Below, piece after piece: positions 25,615 to 36,237 of a stretch of 64,000 nt of DNA. The notes beneath the pieces were generated by a model, which did no database searches, was not told the origin of the DNA, and saw only the letters and a list, made by a program, of their open reading frames with translations. Made by a program: the position numbers and the translations under genes. The stretch is from Actinomyces oris. Its GTDB lineage: Bacteria; Actinomycetota; Actinomycetes; Actinomycetales; Actinomycetaceae. Location: NCBI RefSeq assembly GCF_006546825.1, contig NZ_VICC01000008.1, positions 1 to 64,000 on the forward strand. Reading direction: 5' to 3'. Every line of letters starts with the position of its first letter. Position 1 is the stretch's first letter.

Positions 25615-26667
25615 GTGACGACAGCAACGACGGCAACGACCCAGGTGACCGAGGCGGTCGCGCCCGAGAGCTCGCCCGCAGCCGCCGGAGACGCCGACCG
25701 GCTCGACGTGCTCACCATCGGGCGCTGCGGCATCGACATCTACCCCCTTCAGGTCGGCGTCGGGCTGGAGGACGTGGAGAGCTTCGGCAAGTTCCTGGGC
25801 GGGAGCCCCACCAACGTGGCGGTGGCCGCCGCCCGCTACGGGCACCGCTCCGCCGTTGTCACTGGCGTGGGAAACGACCCCTTCGGGCGCTTCGTGCGCA
25901 CCGAGATGCGCCGCCTGGGGGTCGACGACCGCCACGTCGTCACCAAGGCCGCCTACAACACCCCGGTCACCTTCTGCGAGATCTTCCCGCCGGATGACTT
26001 CCCCCTCTACTTCTACCGTGAGCCCTCGGCCCCCGACCTGGAGCTGACCTGGGAGGACCTGCCGCTGGAGGCCATTCGCGACGCCTCGATCTTCTGGATC
26101 TCGGTGACCGGCCTGAGCAAGGAGCCCTCGCGCTCGGCCCACCACGCGGCCCTGGGCACCCGAGACCGGCGGCGCTTCACGATCGCTGACCTCGACTACC
26201 GCCCCATGTTCTGGAAGGACAAGGAGACGGCCCACCGGGAGGTCTCCCGGATCCTTCCCAAAGTCACCGTCGCCATCGGCAACCGGGAGGAGTGCGAGGT
26301 CGCCGTCGGCGAGCGCGACCCCGAGCGGGCGGCCGACGCCCTCCTGGAGGCCGGCGTCGAGCTGGCGATCGTCAAGCAGGGCCTGGAGGGGACGTTGGCC
26401 AAGACCCGCACCGAGCGGGTGGAGATGCCCGTGACCTCGGTGGAGACGAAGAACGGCCTGGGAGCCGGGGACGCCTTCGGCGGGGCCATCTGCCACGGCC
26501 TGCTCTCGGGCTGGTCCCTGGAGAAGACCATCTTCGCCGCCTCCACCGCAGGAGCGATCGTCTCCTCGCGACTGGAGTGCTCCACCGCCATGCCCACCGA
26601 GCCCGAGCTGCTCGAGCTCATGCGCGCCCGCCGCGACGAGGTCGCCCCGGGGCTGACGGACCTGTGA
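25615..26667 (+). CDS. iolC: 5-dehydro-2-deoxygluconokinase
   Basis: A 350-aa PfkB-family kinase that phosphorylates 2-deoxy-5-keto-gluconate with ATP. PfkB signature 1 is around GKFLGGSPTNVAVAAARYG (residues 59-76) and signature 2 is KNGLGAGDAFGG, with catalytic base D286. The segment FPPDDFPLYFYREPSAPD is characteristic of IolC. The start is GTG with GGAGA a little far upstream; the Thr/Ala-rich first 28 residues are probably disordered. First gene of the iolC-aldolase-iolB-iolD run, divergent from the regulator. Confidence 0.93.
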   Translation: MTTATTATTQVTEAVAPESSPAAAGDADRLDVLTIGRCGIDIYPLQVGVGLEDVESFGKFLGGSPTNVAVAAARYGHRSAVVTGVGNDPFGRFVRTEMRRLGVDDRHVVTKAAYNTPVTFCEIFPPDDFPLYFYREPSAPDLELTWEDLPLEAIRDASIFWISVTGLSKEPSRSAHHAALGTRDRRRFTIADLDYRPMFWKDKETAHREVSRILPKVTVAIGNREECEVAVGERDPERAADALLEAGVELAIVKQGLEGTLAKTRTERVEMPVTSVETKNGLGAGDAFGGAICHGLLSGWSLEKTIFAASTAGAIVSSRLECSTAMPTEPELLELMRARRDEVAPGLTDL

Positions 26668-26677
26668 GGAGCCCCCG

Positions 26678-27592
26678 ATGAACGCATCATCCACCCCTGC
26701 CGCCTCCGCCTCGGGGCCGCGGCCGCTGACCGACGCCGTCACCGAGATCCGGGCCACCGACCCCGGCCGCATCGGCCGGGCCCTGGCCCAGCGCCCCCGC
26801 GCCGACCTCGCCGGGGCCGAGCGCCTCATGGTCATCGCCTGCGACCACCCGGCCCGTGGGGCCCTGGGAGCCGGTGAGCGGCCCCTGGCGATGGCCGACC
26901 GCGAGGACCTCCTGCGGCGCTGCATGACGGCCCTGTCCCGCCCCGGCGTCAACGGGTTCCTGGGAACCGCCGAGATCATCGAGGACCTGACTCTCCTGGG
27001 CGCCCTGGATGGCAAGCTCGTGTGGGGCTCGATGAACCGGATCGGCCTCCAGGGGGCCTCCTTCGAGATAGACGACCGCTTCGGCGCCTACGACGCTGAC
27101 GGCATCGAGGCCTCCCACCTCGACGGCGGCAAGATGCTCACCCGCATCAACTACGCCGACCCCGCCAGCGCCACCACCCTCGAGGCCAGCGCCAAGGCCA
27201 TCGACTCCCTGTCCGAGCGCGGCCTGAACGCCATGATCGAGCCCTTCATCTCCCAGTGGGAGGGCGGCCGGATCGTCAACGACCTCAGCGAGGAGGCCGT
27301 CATCCGCTCGATCTGCATCGCCCAGGCGCTGGGGCGCAGCTCGGCGCACACCTGGCTCAAGCTGCCCTGCGTCAACGATCCCGCCTCGATGCGGCGCGTC
27401 ATGGCCTCCACCTCCCTGCCCAGCCTCATCCTGGGCGGCGAGGTCTCCACCGACCCCGAGGCCACCCGCGCCTCCTGGGCGGCGGCCCTGGAGCTTCCCA
27501 ACGTCAGAGGACTGGTCGTGGGCCGCTCCCTGCTCTACCCGGGCAATGACGACGTCGAGGCCGCCGTCGACGCCGCCGTCGCCCTGCTATGA
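26678..27592 (+). CDS. Cgl0158-type aldolase, probable 2-deoxy-5-keto-gluconate-6-phosphate aldolase
   Basis: A 304-aa (beta/alpha)8-barrel protein related to DeoC/LacD-type class I aldolases, resembling the family NCBI names Cgl0158 after C. glutamicum. Visible parts: ERLMVIACDHPARGALGAG at the N-terminus, the candidate Schiff-base Lys in LDGGKMLTRINY or THTWLKLP, and GLVVGRSLLYPGND. It starts 10 bp after iolC. No IolJ-type class II aldolase is in the window, so this protein probably cleaves the IolC product to dihydroxyacetone phosphate and malonate semialdehyde. That role is inference from context. Confidence 0.82.
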   Translation: MNASSTPAASASGPRPLTDAVTEIRATDPGRIGRALAQRPRADLAGAERLMVIACDHPARGALGAGERPLAMADREDLLRRCMTALSRPGVNGFLGTAEIIEDLTLLGALDGKLVWGSMNRIGLQGASFEIDDRFGAYDADGIEASHLDGGKMLTRINYADPASATTLEASAKAIDSLSERGLNAMIEPFISQWEGGRIVNDLSEEAVIRSICIAQALGRSSAHTWLKLPCVNDPASMRRVMASTSLPSLILGGEVSTDPEATRASWAAALELPNVRGLVVGRSLLYPGNDDVEAAVDAAVALL

Positions 27593-27736
27593 GCACCTGA
27601 CACGTCCCGCCACCGGACCCACCGCCCCGGCACGTACGTACCGCAACCGCCGCAACCACCGTCAAACGGCCCCGGCCGGGCCACCCCATACGAGACAATC
27701 CCCACGAGTACCCCCAGGAGCTGAAGGAGCACCACC

Positions 27737-28651
27737 ATGGGCCACACCGACCGCACCGCCCAGTCCGAGACGTCGGACCAGTCCCGCTACGTCATCCGCG
27801 CCGGCGAGCTCGCCCACGACAGCTACGAGCTGGACCTCACCCCGGAGCGGGCCGGCTGGGAGTGGTCCTCCCTGCGCGTGGTGGCGCTCGCCCCCGGGAA
27901 GTCCCTGACCGTGCCCGGCGGCGAGCACGAGTACCTCGTCCTGCCCCTGTCGGGAGGCTGCACCGTCCAGGCCGGCGGAGAGCGCCTCGAGGTGGCCGGG
28001 CGCGAGTCGGTCTTCACCGACATCACCGACTACGTCTACGTCCCCCGCCGCACCGAGGTGACCCTCACCAGCGCTGGCGGCGCCCGCATCGCCCTTCCCG
28101 GCTCCAAGGCCACCACCGACAAGCCGCTGCGCTACTGCCCGCGCTCCGAGGTCGGCACCGGCCTGCGGGGGGCCGGCCCCTCCTCGCGCCAGGTCAACAA
28201 CTACGCCCTGGGCAACGACGTCGAGACCTCCCACCTGCTGGCCTGCGAGGTCCTGACCCCCGGAGGCAACTGGTCCTCCTACCCGCCCCACAAGCACGAC
28301 GAGCACACCGAGGTCGAGCGGGTCCTGGAGGAGATCTACTACTACCAGGTCCGCGCCGGTGAGGGCGACGCCGAGGGCTTCGCGCTCCAGCGCATCTACC
28401 CCTCGCCCGGCCACGACATCGACGTGTGCACCGAGGTGCGCGGCGGCGACGTCGTCGTCATGCCCTACGGCTACCACGGCCCCTCCGTGGCCGCCCCCGG
28501 CTACGACCTCTACTACCTCAACGTCATGGCCGGCCCCGCCGAGGACTCCGTGTGGCTCATGACCGACGACCCCCACCACACCTGGGTGCGCCAGACCTGG
28601 GAGGACCAGGAGGTCGACCCGCGCCTGCCCATGACCCCTATGAACGACTAG
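27737..28651 (+). CDS. iolB: 5-deoxy-glucuronate isomerase
   Basis: A 304-aa double-cupin enzyme converting 5-deoxy-glucuronate to 2-deoxy-5-keto-gluconate. The C-terminal cupin has the metal-binding run YPPHKHDEHTEVE, followed by EEIYYYQV and GDVVVMPYGYHGP, all characteristic of IolB. Length is as expected (about 270-300). ATG with AAGGAGC upstream. The 144-bp gap after the aldolase gene has no recognised terminator, so it is probably in the iolC operon. Confidence 0.94.
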   Translation: MGHTDRTAQSETSDQSRYVIRAGELAHDSYELDLTPERAGWEWSSLRVVALAPGKSLTVPGGEHEYLVLPLSGGCTVQAGGERLEVAGRESVFTDITDYVYVPRRTEVTLTSAGGARIALPGSKATTDKPLRYCPRSEVGTGLRGAGPSSRQVNNYALGNDVETSHLLACEVLTPGGNWSSYPPHKHDEHTEVERVLEEIYYYQVRAGEGDAEGFALQRIYPSPGHDIDVCTEVRGGDVVVMPYGYHGPSVAAPGYDLYYLNVMAGPAEDSVWLMTDDPHHTWVRQTWEDQEVDPRLPMTPMND

Positions 28652-28705
28652 CCGATCCGCCTTTCGACCGCCCCCACCACCTGAGAAGAGCAGAGAAGAA
28701 CCACG

Positions 28706-30613
28706 ATGAGCAACGAAGCCTACGCCGGCACGATCCGCCTGACGGTCGCCCAGGCCACCATCCGTTTCCTGTCCAACCAGTACTCCGAGCGCGACGGCGT
28801 CGAGCAGCGCCTCATCGCCGGGGCCTTCGGCATCTTCGGCCACGGCAACGTGGCCGGCATCGGCCAGGCCCTCCTGCAGAACGAGATCGCCCGCGCTGAC
28901 GGCGAGCAGGAGATGCCCTACATCATGCCCCGCAACGAGCAGGGGCAGGTGCACGCGGCCGCCGCCTTCGCCAAGACCACCAACCGCCTCCAGACCTACA
29001 TGTGCACGGCCTCCATCGGCCCGGGCTCCCTCAACATGGTCACCGGGGCCGCCCTGGCCACCACCAACCGCCTGCCGGTGCTGCTCTTTCCCTCCGACCA
29101 GTTCGCCACCCGCGTCCCCGACCCCGTGCTCCAGCAGCTGGAGGACCCCACCAGCCTGGACGTCAGCGTCAATGACGCCTTCCGCCCCGTCTCGCGCTTC
29201 TTCGACCGCATCAACCGGCCCGAGCAGCTCATCCCCTCACTGCTGAGCGCCATGCGCGTGCTCACCGACCCCGCCGAGACCGGCGCGGTCACCATCGCCA
29301 TGCCCCAGGACGTCCAGGCCGAGGTCTTCGACTGGCCCGTGGAGCTGTTCCGCAAGCGCGTGTGGCACGTGCGCCGCCCGGTGCCCGAGCCCGCCGCCCT
29401 GGAGCGCGCCGTCGCCCTCATCAAGGCCGCCAAGCGACCCCTCATCATCGCCGGTGGCGGCACCATCTACGCCGGAGCCAGCGAGGAGCTGCGCGCCCTG
29501 GCCACCGCCACCGGCATCCCGGTGGGCGACACCCAGGCCGGCAAGGGCGCCATCAACTTCGACCACCCCAGCGCCGTGGGCGGCGTGGGCTCCACCGGCT
29601 GCGACTCCGGCAACCACATCGCCGATAAGGCCGATCTCATCATCGGCGTGGGCACCCGCTACTCCGACTTCACCACGGCCTCCAAGACCCAGTTCAAGAA
29701 CCCCGACGTGAAGTTCGTGAACATCAACGTCACCCCCTTCGACGCCGCCAAGGAGAGCGCTGAGATGGTGGTGGCCGACGCCCGCGAGGCCCTGGCGGCT
29801 CTGACAGAGGCGCTCGCGGACTACCGCGTCGAGGCGGCCTACTCCGAGGAGATCACCGCGGAGAAGGAGGCCTGGCTCAAGGCCACCGAGCGCTGTTACC
29901 ACCTGGATCACGGGCCCCTGCCCGCCCAGACCGAGGTCTTCGGCGCCCTCAACGAGCTCATGGGGGAGGAGGACGTGGTCATCAATGCCGCCGGCTCCAT
30001 GCCCGGTGACCTCCAGGCCCTGTGGCAGGCCCGCAGCCCGCTGCAGTACCACGTGGAGTACGCCTTCTCCTGCATGGGCTACGAGGTGCCCGCCGCCATG
30101 GGCGTCAAGCTCGCCCGCCCCGAGGCCGAGGTGGTCTCCATTGTGGGCGACGGCACCTACCAGATGCTCCCCATGGAGCTGGCCACGGTGGTCCAGGAGA
30201 ACATCAAGGTCATCTACGTCCTGCTGCAGAACTACGGCTTCTGCTCCATCGGTGCCCTCTCGGAGTCCCGCGGCTCCCAGCGCTTCGGCACCAAGTACCG
30301 CCGGCGCGGCGAGGGCAGCCACCTGGCCGACGAGCAGGTCATCGACGGCGTCGACATCGCCGCCAACGCCCGTTCCTGGGGCCTGGACGTCCTCGAGGTC
30401 CACACCATCGCGGAGTTCAAGGAGGCCTACCGCAAGGCCGAGGCCTCCGACCGTCCCACGATGATCCACATCGAGACCGACCTCTACGGCCCCAACCCGC
30501 CCGGCTCGAGCTGGTGGGACGTGCCGGTCTCGGGGGTCTCCGAGCTGGAGTCCACGCAGCGCGCCTATGAGGAGTACTTGCGTGACCGCAAGCCTCAGCG
30601 TCACTACCTGTAA
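28706..30613 (+). CDS. iolD: 3D-(3,5/4)-trihydroxycyclohexane-1,2-dione hydrolase
   Basis: A 635-aa thiamine-diphosphate enzyme of normal IolD length that opens the ring of the IolE product to 5-deoxy-glucuronate. Domain order: N-terminal Pyr domain (LTVAQATIRFLSNQYSERDG, with family-typical NEQGQVHAAAAFAK), central domain with IIAGGGTIYAGAS, and the C-terminal ThDP-binding domain with SIVGDGTYQMLPMELATV and the metal-binding end LLQNYGF. It lies 54 bp after iolB with AGAGAAG upstream of the ATG, and is followed by a strong terminator. Confidence 0.95.
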   Translation: MSNEAYAGTIRLTVAQATIRFLSNQYSERDGVEQRLIAGAFGIFGHGNVAGIGQALLQNEIARADGEQEMPYIMPRNEQGQVHAAAAFAKTTNRLQTYMCTASIGPGSLNMVTGAALATTNRLPVLLFPSDQFATRVPDPVLQQLEDPTSLDVSVNDAFRPVSRFFDRINRPEQLIPSLLSAMRVLTDPAETGAVTIAMPQDVQAEVFDWPVELFRKRVWHVRRPVPEPAALERAVALIKAAKRPLIIAGGGTIYAGASEELRALATATGIPVGDTQAGKGAINFDHPSAVGGVGSTGCDSGNHIADKADLIIGVGTRYSDFTTASKTQFKNPDVKFVNINVTPFDAAKESAEMVVADAREALAALTEALADYRVEAAYSEEITAEKEAWLKATERCYHLDHGPLPAQTEVFGALNELMGEEDVVINAAGSMPGDLQALWQARSPLQYHVEYAFSCMGYEVPAAMGVKLARPEAEVVSIVGDGTYQMLPMELATVVQENIKVIYVLLQNYGFCSIGALSESRGSQRFGTKYRRRGEGSHLADEQVIDGVDIAANARSWGLDVLEVHTIAEFKEAYRKAEASDRPTMIHIETDLYGPNPPGSSWWDVPVSGVSELESTQRAYEEYLRDRKPQRHYL

Positions 30614-30676
30614 GGCCTCTACCTGAAGGGATCGCAGGTAGGACGCGGATGACGGCGCGCTTCTGCGCCGGCCGCG

Positions 30677-30719
30677 ACGGCGGGGGTCCACGGCTGATGG
30701 TGCCGTGGACCCCCGCCGT
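30677..30719 (+). terminator. Terminator of the iolC-iolD operon
   Basis: Perfect 18-bp arms (30677-30694 and 30702-30719) around a 7-nt loop, about 65 bp after the iolD stop. It separates iolD from iolA, which has its own operator. The 369-bp gap 30614-30982 otherwise holds the operator at 30815 and a weak TAGGCT -10 at 30854. Confidence 0.88.
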
Positions 30720-30814
30720 GCGCGTGCTCCCGTCCGGGGAGGGCGTCGCCGGTCGCTGTGCCGGTGGCGCTGCGGAAGGGATGCCAAGATCACGATGTGG
30801 TCAACGCCCCGATT

Positions 30815-30826
30815 ATGTTCTGACAA
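30815..30826 (+). promoter_or_regulatory. Operator upstream of iolA
   Basis: ATGTTCTGACAA, identical to the 12-mer between iolR and iolC. It lies 157-168 bp upstream of the iolA ATG and about 28 bp upstream of a possible TAGGCT -10 (30854-30859). Confidence 0.55.
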
Positions 30827-30982
30827 AACGGCGCCATTCGCCGTCTGGGACGTTAGGCTGGGGGCACATGCAAGGCGCTGGGCGTCCGGCCGGTCCGCCA
30901 CTGAGACCTTGGTCTGAGTCTGGCCCTACCCACCCCATAGGCGGGGCGGGTCCGCGAAACCGACAATCAGGAGTCGATAACG

Positions 30983-32476
<1,494 letters not shown>

Positions 32477-32500
32477 GCCCGGCGGCTCCGCCACCTAGCA

Positions 32501-32572
32501 ACGCGGACGCACCATAGACCTTGAGGACCGATCCTTCAGGATGAGTCCGCGAGCCCTATGGTGCGTCCGCGT
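32501..32572 (+). terminator. Long hairpin downstream of iolA
   Basis: Perfect 17-bp arms (32501-32517 and 32556-32572) enclose 38 nt that contain a second weaker stem (TTGAGGA near 32521 with TCCTTCA), giving a Y shape. The right arm is followed by CTTGTTGG. It starts 24 bp after the iolA stop. Confidence 0.8.
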
Positions 32573-32847
32573 CTTGTTGGGGTAAGGGGCGCCCTACTTC
32601 CAGAGCCCTGTCACCGGGCGCCGGTGGAGCGTGGACGCCTGCCGGGGGTCTTGAGGCTGCTGCGTGCTCGCAGGCGTTCAGGTGGTGTCATCGGGGGAGC
32701 GGCGACTGAAGCCGCCCGCCATATTCGTCCTGGTGGGCCTGCGCCTCACCCTCGTGGATGATGACTTTTCGTTGGCAGAACAGCATATTCCCGGGGTGTC
32801 GTCCAGGGGTCTGAAAATGCCTGACGTCGCCACTTCCCCAGAGGCTA

Positions 32848-32859
32848 TTGTCATGACAT
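32848..32859 (+). promoter_or_regulatory. Operator upstream of second MFS transporter
   Basis: TTGTCATGACAT, 11 of 12 to the palindrome, with a core TGTCATGACA fitting the recalled C. glutamicum IolR motif. It lies about 140 bp upstream of the transporter ATG. The rest of the 32573-32997 gap shows no gene and no certain -10/-35 pair. Confidence 0.55.
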
Positions 32860-32997
32860 TATGGGTATGTCGACGTGGATGTCGGCGCCGCCCCCTGCGC
32901 TGCGGGGCGGTGACCGGCGGACCGGGCCATCCGGTCCACCCAGCAGCGCTCTCTTTCGCCTCCGCCGACGATGGCGGACGACCCAAGGAGTTCCTTC

Positions 32998-34614
32998 ATG
33001 TCCACAACACCCAGTTCTGCGGTGCACTACACGCCGGAGAAGATCCGGGAGCTGGTCGACCAGACCCCCGCCTCAGGGCCGAAGCGCTCGCTCGGACTCA
33101 TCGCCCTGGTCGCCACCCTCGGCTCGCTGCTCTTCGGATACGACACCGGTGTCATCTCCGGCGCCCTGCCCTACATGTACCTGCCGCGCGGCGCCGACGG
33201 CCTGCAGATCACCTCCTGGGAGGAGGGCTGGATCGGCGGCCTGCTCTGCATCGGCGCCGCGCTCGGCGCCTCGGTGGGAGGCAAGCTCTCCGACAAGTAC
33301 GGGCGCCGGCACAACATCATGCTCCTGGCCATCGTCTTCTTCATCGGGGCGCTGGGCTGCACGATCTCGCCCAACATCTGGGTCCTCTACTTCTTCCGGA
33401 TCGTGCTGGGCTTCGCCGTCGGTGGCGCCTCGGCGATCGTTCCCGTCTTCCTCGGTGAGACGGCCCCCAAGCGCATCCGCGGCACCCTGGTGGCCGTGGA
33501 CCAGATGATGATCGTCTTCGGCCAGTTCCTCGCCTTCTCCATGAACGCCGTCCTGGCCCGCATGCACGGCGGCCCGGAGGTCACCCTCGCCAACGACGTC
33601 GTCAATAAGTCCGGTGAGGTCGTCGCCAAGGCCGGCGACAAGGTCGCCTGGGAGACCGTGCAGCACTTCAGCAACGTCGTGATCGAGTCCGGCAACGGCA
33701 TGACCTGGCGCTACATGCTCGTCCTGGCCACCCTGCCCACCGTCGCCCTGTGGTTCGGCATCCGCCTCATGCCGGAGTCCTCGCGCTGGTACGTCGCCAA
33801 CCTGCGCATCGCCGAGGCCATCGGCTCCCTCAAGCGGGTGCGCGACGAGTCCAAGGACGGCTCCATCGCCGAAGAGGTCGACGAGATGCTGGAGATCCAG
33901 CGCAAGGAGGCCAGCCAGGAGAAGTGGGGGCTGGCGCAGATCATGGGCGTCAAATGGACCCGCCACCTGCTCTTCATCGGCATCATCCTGGGCCTGGCCG
34001 ACCAGGTCACCGGCATCAACACAGCCATGTACTACACGCCCAAGGTGCTCTCCGCGGCCGGCCTGCCCATGAGTGACGCGATCTCCCTCAACGTCGTCTC
34101 CGGATTCGTCTCCTTCGTGGGCTCCGCCATCGGTCTGTGGCTGGTCACCAAGTTCGCCCGCCGCCACGTGGGCATCTACCAGGAGGCCAGCATCGTGGTC
34201 TCCCTCGGGCTGTTGGCAGCGGTCTTCTACTTCCTCATCCAGCCCTACCAGGATGCCGACGGCAACATTACGGGAGCCCCCGCCTTCGCCCCCTACCTGG
34301 TGCTGCTCATCGTCTCGCTGTTCGTGTTCGCCAAGCAGTCCGGGACAGTCACCTGGGTCCTCATCGCTGAGATCTACCCCGCCAAGGTGCGCGGTACAGC
34401 GATGGGCCTGGCTGTGGGCACTCTGTGGATCGGCAACGCGATCGTCGCCGCGGTCTTCCCCGTCATGATGGAGAAGCTCGGAGGGGCGGGGACCTACCTC
34501 ATCTTCTGCCTGTTGAACGTCCTGTCACTCATCTTCTACATGAAGTTCGTGCCTGAGACGAAGTACCACTCCTTGGAGGAGCTCGAGGTGCGATTCGAGA
34601 AGGAGTACAGCTGA
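32998..34614 (+). CDS. MFS sugar-porter transporter, second probable inositol importer
   Basis: A 538-aa 12-helix sugar porter, a close paralogue of the protein encoded at 16762-18417: shared GYDTGVISGALPYMY, DKYGRRHN, APKRIRGTLVAVDQMMIV, MPESSRWYVAN, QVTGINTAMYYTPKV and PETKYHSLEELE. The same long insert between helices 5 and 6 is present but differs in sequence. ATG chosen for the strong AAGGAG 7 nt upstream. It has its own operator, so the strain carries two separately promoted inositol-type importers, possibly with different isomer preference. Confidence 0.88.
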   Translation: MSTTPSSAVHYTPEKIRELVDQTPASGPKRSLGLIALVATLGSLLFGYDTGVISGALPYMYLPRGADGLQITSWEEGWIGGLLCIGAALGASVGGKLSDKYGRRHNIMLLAIVFFIGALGCTISPNIWVLYFFRIVLGFAVGGASAIVPVFLGETAPKRIRGTLVAVDQMMIVFGQFLAFSMNAVLARMHGGPEVTLANDVVNKSGEVVAKAGDKVAWETVQHFSNVVIESGNGMTWRYMLVLATLPTVALWFGIRLMPESSRWYVANLRIAEAIGSLKRVRDESKDGSIAEEVDEMLEIQRKEASQEKWGLAQIMGVKWTRHLLFIGIILGLADQVTGINTAMYYTPKVLSAAGLPMSDAISLNVVSGFVSFVGSAIGLWLVTKFARRHVGIYQEASIVVSLGLLAAVFYFLIQPYQDADGNITGAPAFAPYLVLLIVSLFVFAKQSGTVTWVLIAEIYPAKVRGTAMGLAVGTLWIGNAIVAAVFPVMMEKLGGAGTYLIFCLLNVLSLIFYMKFVPETKYHSLEELEVRFEKEYS

Positions 34615-34666
34615 GGTCAAGGGGTGAGGGACTGCGGCAGTGACCAGTAGAGCTGAGTCGAGTCGA

Positions 34667-34681
34667 GTCGATTGAATCGAC
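34667..34681. promoter_or_regulatory. Short palindrome after GTCGA repeats
   Basis: GTCGATT-G-AATCGAC (34667-34681), preceded by tandem GAGTC/GTCGA units from 34654. It lies in the 186-bp gap between the two MFS genes. It could be an operator or a weak terminator; there is no other evidence. Confidence 0.3.
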
Positions 34682-34800
34682 CGTCAGGCTCTGAGAAACT
34701 GTCGCAGTTCCCCTCCCGACCTCTCCTCGTTCAGACAACTTCCCTTCCCAGCTGAGCCCAACACATATCTGCCGCCCATGACGTACACGGTGACTGGTCC

Positions 34801-36081
34801 ATGAACCCGCATCCGCCGCGCAGCGCGCCGCCCGCCCCGGATCGCCTCCGCCTGTACGCATGGGCGGCAGGTCTGTTCCTCGGCGCCCTGGAAGGGGCGC
34901 TGGCTATCGAGGTCGCCGGCGCGCGTGGCGCCGCTCTGCCCCTGCTCGGCGTCGTCGCTGCGGCGATGGTGCTGGGAACCTTCACCGGCCGCCCCCTCGC
35001 CCGGTACCTGGGGCGACGGAGAATGGGCCTGCTCATGGGTGCTCTGGCGGTGCTGGGCGCCGGGGTGGCAGCCGGGCTCGGCGGCGTCGTCGGCCTGATC
35101 GGGGCGGGCCTGGTGGGCCTTGCCACGGGCGGGGTGCTCGTCGTGGCGCCACTGGTGTGCCACGAGCTCTCCCTGCGCGGACACAAGCGGCTCATGCCGC
35201 AGGCCATGGCTCTTGGCCCGGCCGCGGCCGGCGTCGTGGTCCTGGCGGCCTGGTGGAGTCCCCCGCGGCTCCTCATCGCCTGGGCGATGGTCGCCGTTGC
35301 CGCGCTGGCGTACCTGGTCTGCGCCCTTTTCCTGCCTGAGAGTCCGGTCTGGCTGGTGCGGCAGGGGCGCGACATCGAGGCCTTCGAGGCGCTGCGCCGC
35401 CTGCACGGGACCCTGGAGGCCTCCGTGGCCATCGACTGGACCCGGCTGGATGCGGAGATGATGGCCGAGCAGCAGGCCATGTCTCCCGCTGAGCTGCGGG
35501 TGCCCGAGGTGCGTGCCGCCGTACTGACCGGCGCCGTCCTCCTCATCGCCCAGGAGGCGCCCCTGGGGGCGGCGGCCCTGGTCCTCGCCCCGCTGATCGC
35601 CACCGAGCTCGGCCTCGCATCCGCCGCGATCGCCGTGAGCGCCGCGACCTGGATGGGGTTTGCGCTCCTGGCCCTGGCGCTGGTGACCCGGGTCGAGCAG
35701 CTGCGCTTCCTGCGGGTGGTGCTGGGAACGGTCGTCGCCGTCTTGGGGGCCACCTTCCTGGTGACCGGCATGACCCTGGGGGGTGTGGGCGGCGCCTGGA
35801 CGATCATCGTCTCCCTGACGATCCTGGTCGCCAGTCAGTCGGTCCTGGTCCTGCCCGCCTGCCAAGGGGCGATCGACCCGCGGATCCCGCCCTGGCTGGT
35901 TGAGGCGCAGCGGCGCGCCTCGGCGACCGGAGGAGTCCTCGCGCGCGCCGGTGTCCTCCTGGCCTCACTGCTCATCGTGAGCTACCTCGGGACGCACACC
36001 CTGTTCTGGGTGGCCTTCACGCTGTCGGTGCTCAGTGTCGCCGTCGTTCTCCTGCGACTGCCGCGCGAGCTCAAGGTCTAG
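34801..36081 (+). CDS. Divergent MFS protein, sugar-porter remnant
   Basis: A 426-aa hydrophobic protein with about 12 helices. It keeps sugar-porter landmarks in weakened form: RYLGRRRMGLLMG after helix 2, PESPVWLVRQGRDIEAFEALRRLHG after helix 6, and LPRELK where PETK is expected. It lacks the helix-1 GYDxGVISG signature and is about 110 residues shorter than its neighbour. No ribosome site precedes the ATG. It follows the second inositol transporter by 186 bp. It could be an orphan transporter, a regulator-like transceptor or a decaying copy. The frame is intact throughout. Confidence 0.65.
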   Translation: MNPHPPRSAPPAPDRLRLYAWAAGLFLGALEGALAIEVAGARGAALPLLGVVAAAMVLGTFTGRPLARYLGRRRMGLLMGALAVLGAGVAAGLGGVVGLIGAGLVGLATGGVLVVAPLVCHELSLRGHKRLMPQAMALGPAAAGVVVLAAWWSPPRLLIAWAMVAVAALAYLVCALFLPESPVWLVRQGRDIEAFEALRRLHGTLEASVAIDWTRLDAEMMAEQQAMSPAELRVPEVRAAVLTGAVLLIAQEAPLGAAALVLAPLIATELGLASAAIAVSAATWMGFALLALALVTRVEQLRFLRVVLGTVVAVLGATFLVTGMTLGGVGGAWTIIVSLTILVASQSVLVLPACQGAIDPRIPPWLVEAQRRASATGGVLARAGVLLASLLIVSYLGTHTLFWVAFTLSVLSVAVVLLRLPRELKV

Positions 36082-36142
36082 GGGAGTGGCGCACAGGGCG
36101 ATTCTGAGTACCGCACCCCGCGCATCCGACTTCAGACCTATG

Positions 36143-36158
36143 ATTTGTCAGGACAAAT
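36143..36158 (+). promoter_or_regulatory. Perfect operator upstream of alcohol dehydrogenase
   Basis: ATTTGTC-AG-GACAAAT, a perfect palindrome with 7-nt arms and the longest of the nine sites. It lies about 80 bp upstream of the alcohol dehydrogenase ATG, next to a possible TATGGT -10 (36163-36168). Confidence 0.65.
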
Positions 36159-36237
36159 ATCGTATGGTGGGGGTGTGGCCGCAAGAGGCCACTCGGCGAC
36201 CCGATGTCGTCGACACCTGACAGAGAGGCACCTGAGC

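Noticed and set aside
34801..36081. Pseudogene call for the third MFS protein
   Set aside because: Motifs are weak and the gene is short, but the frame is uninterrupted and the helix pattern is complete.
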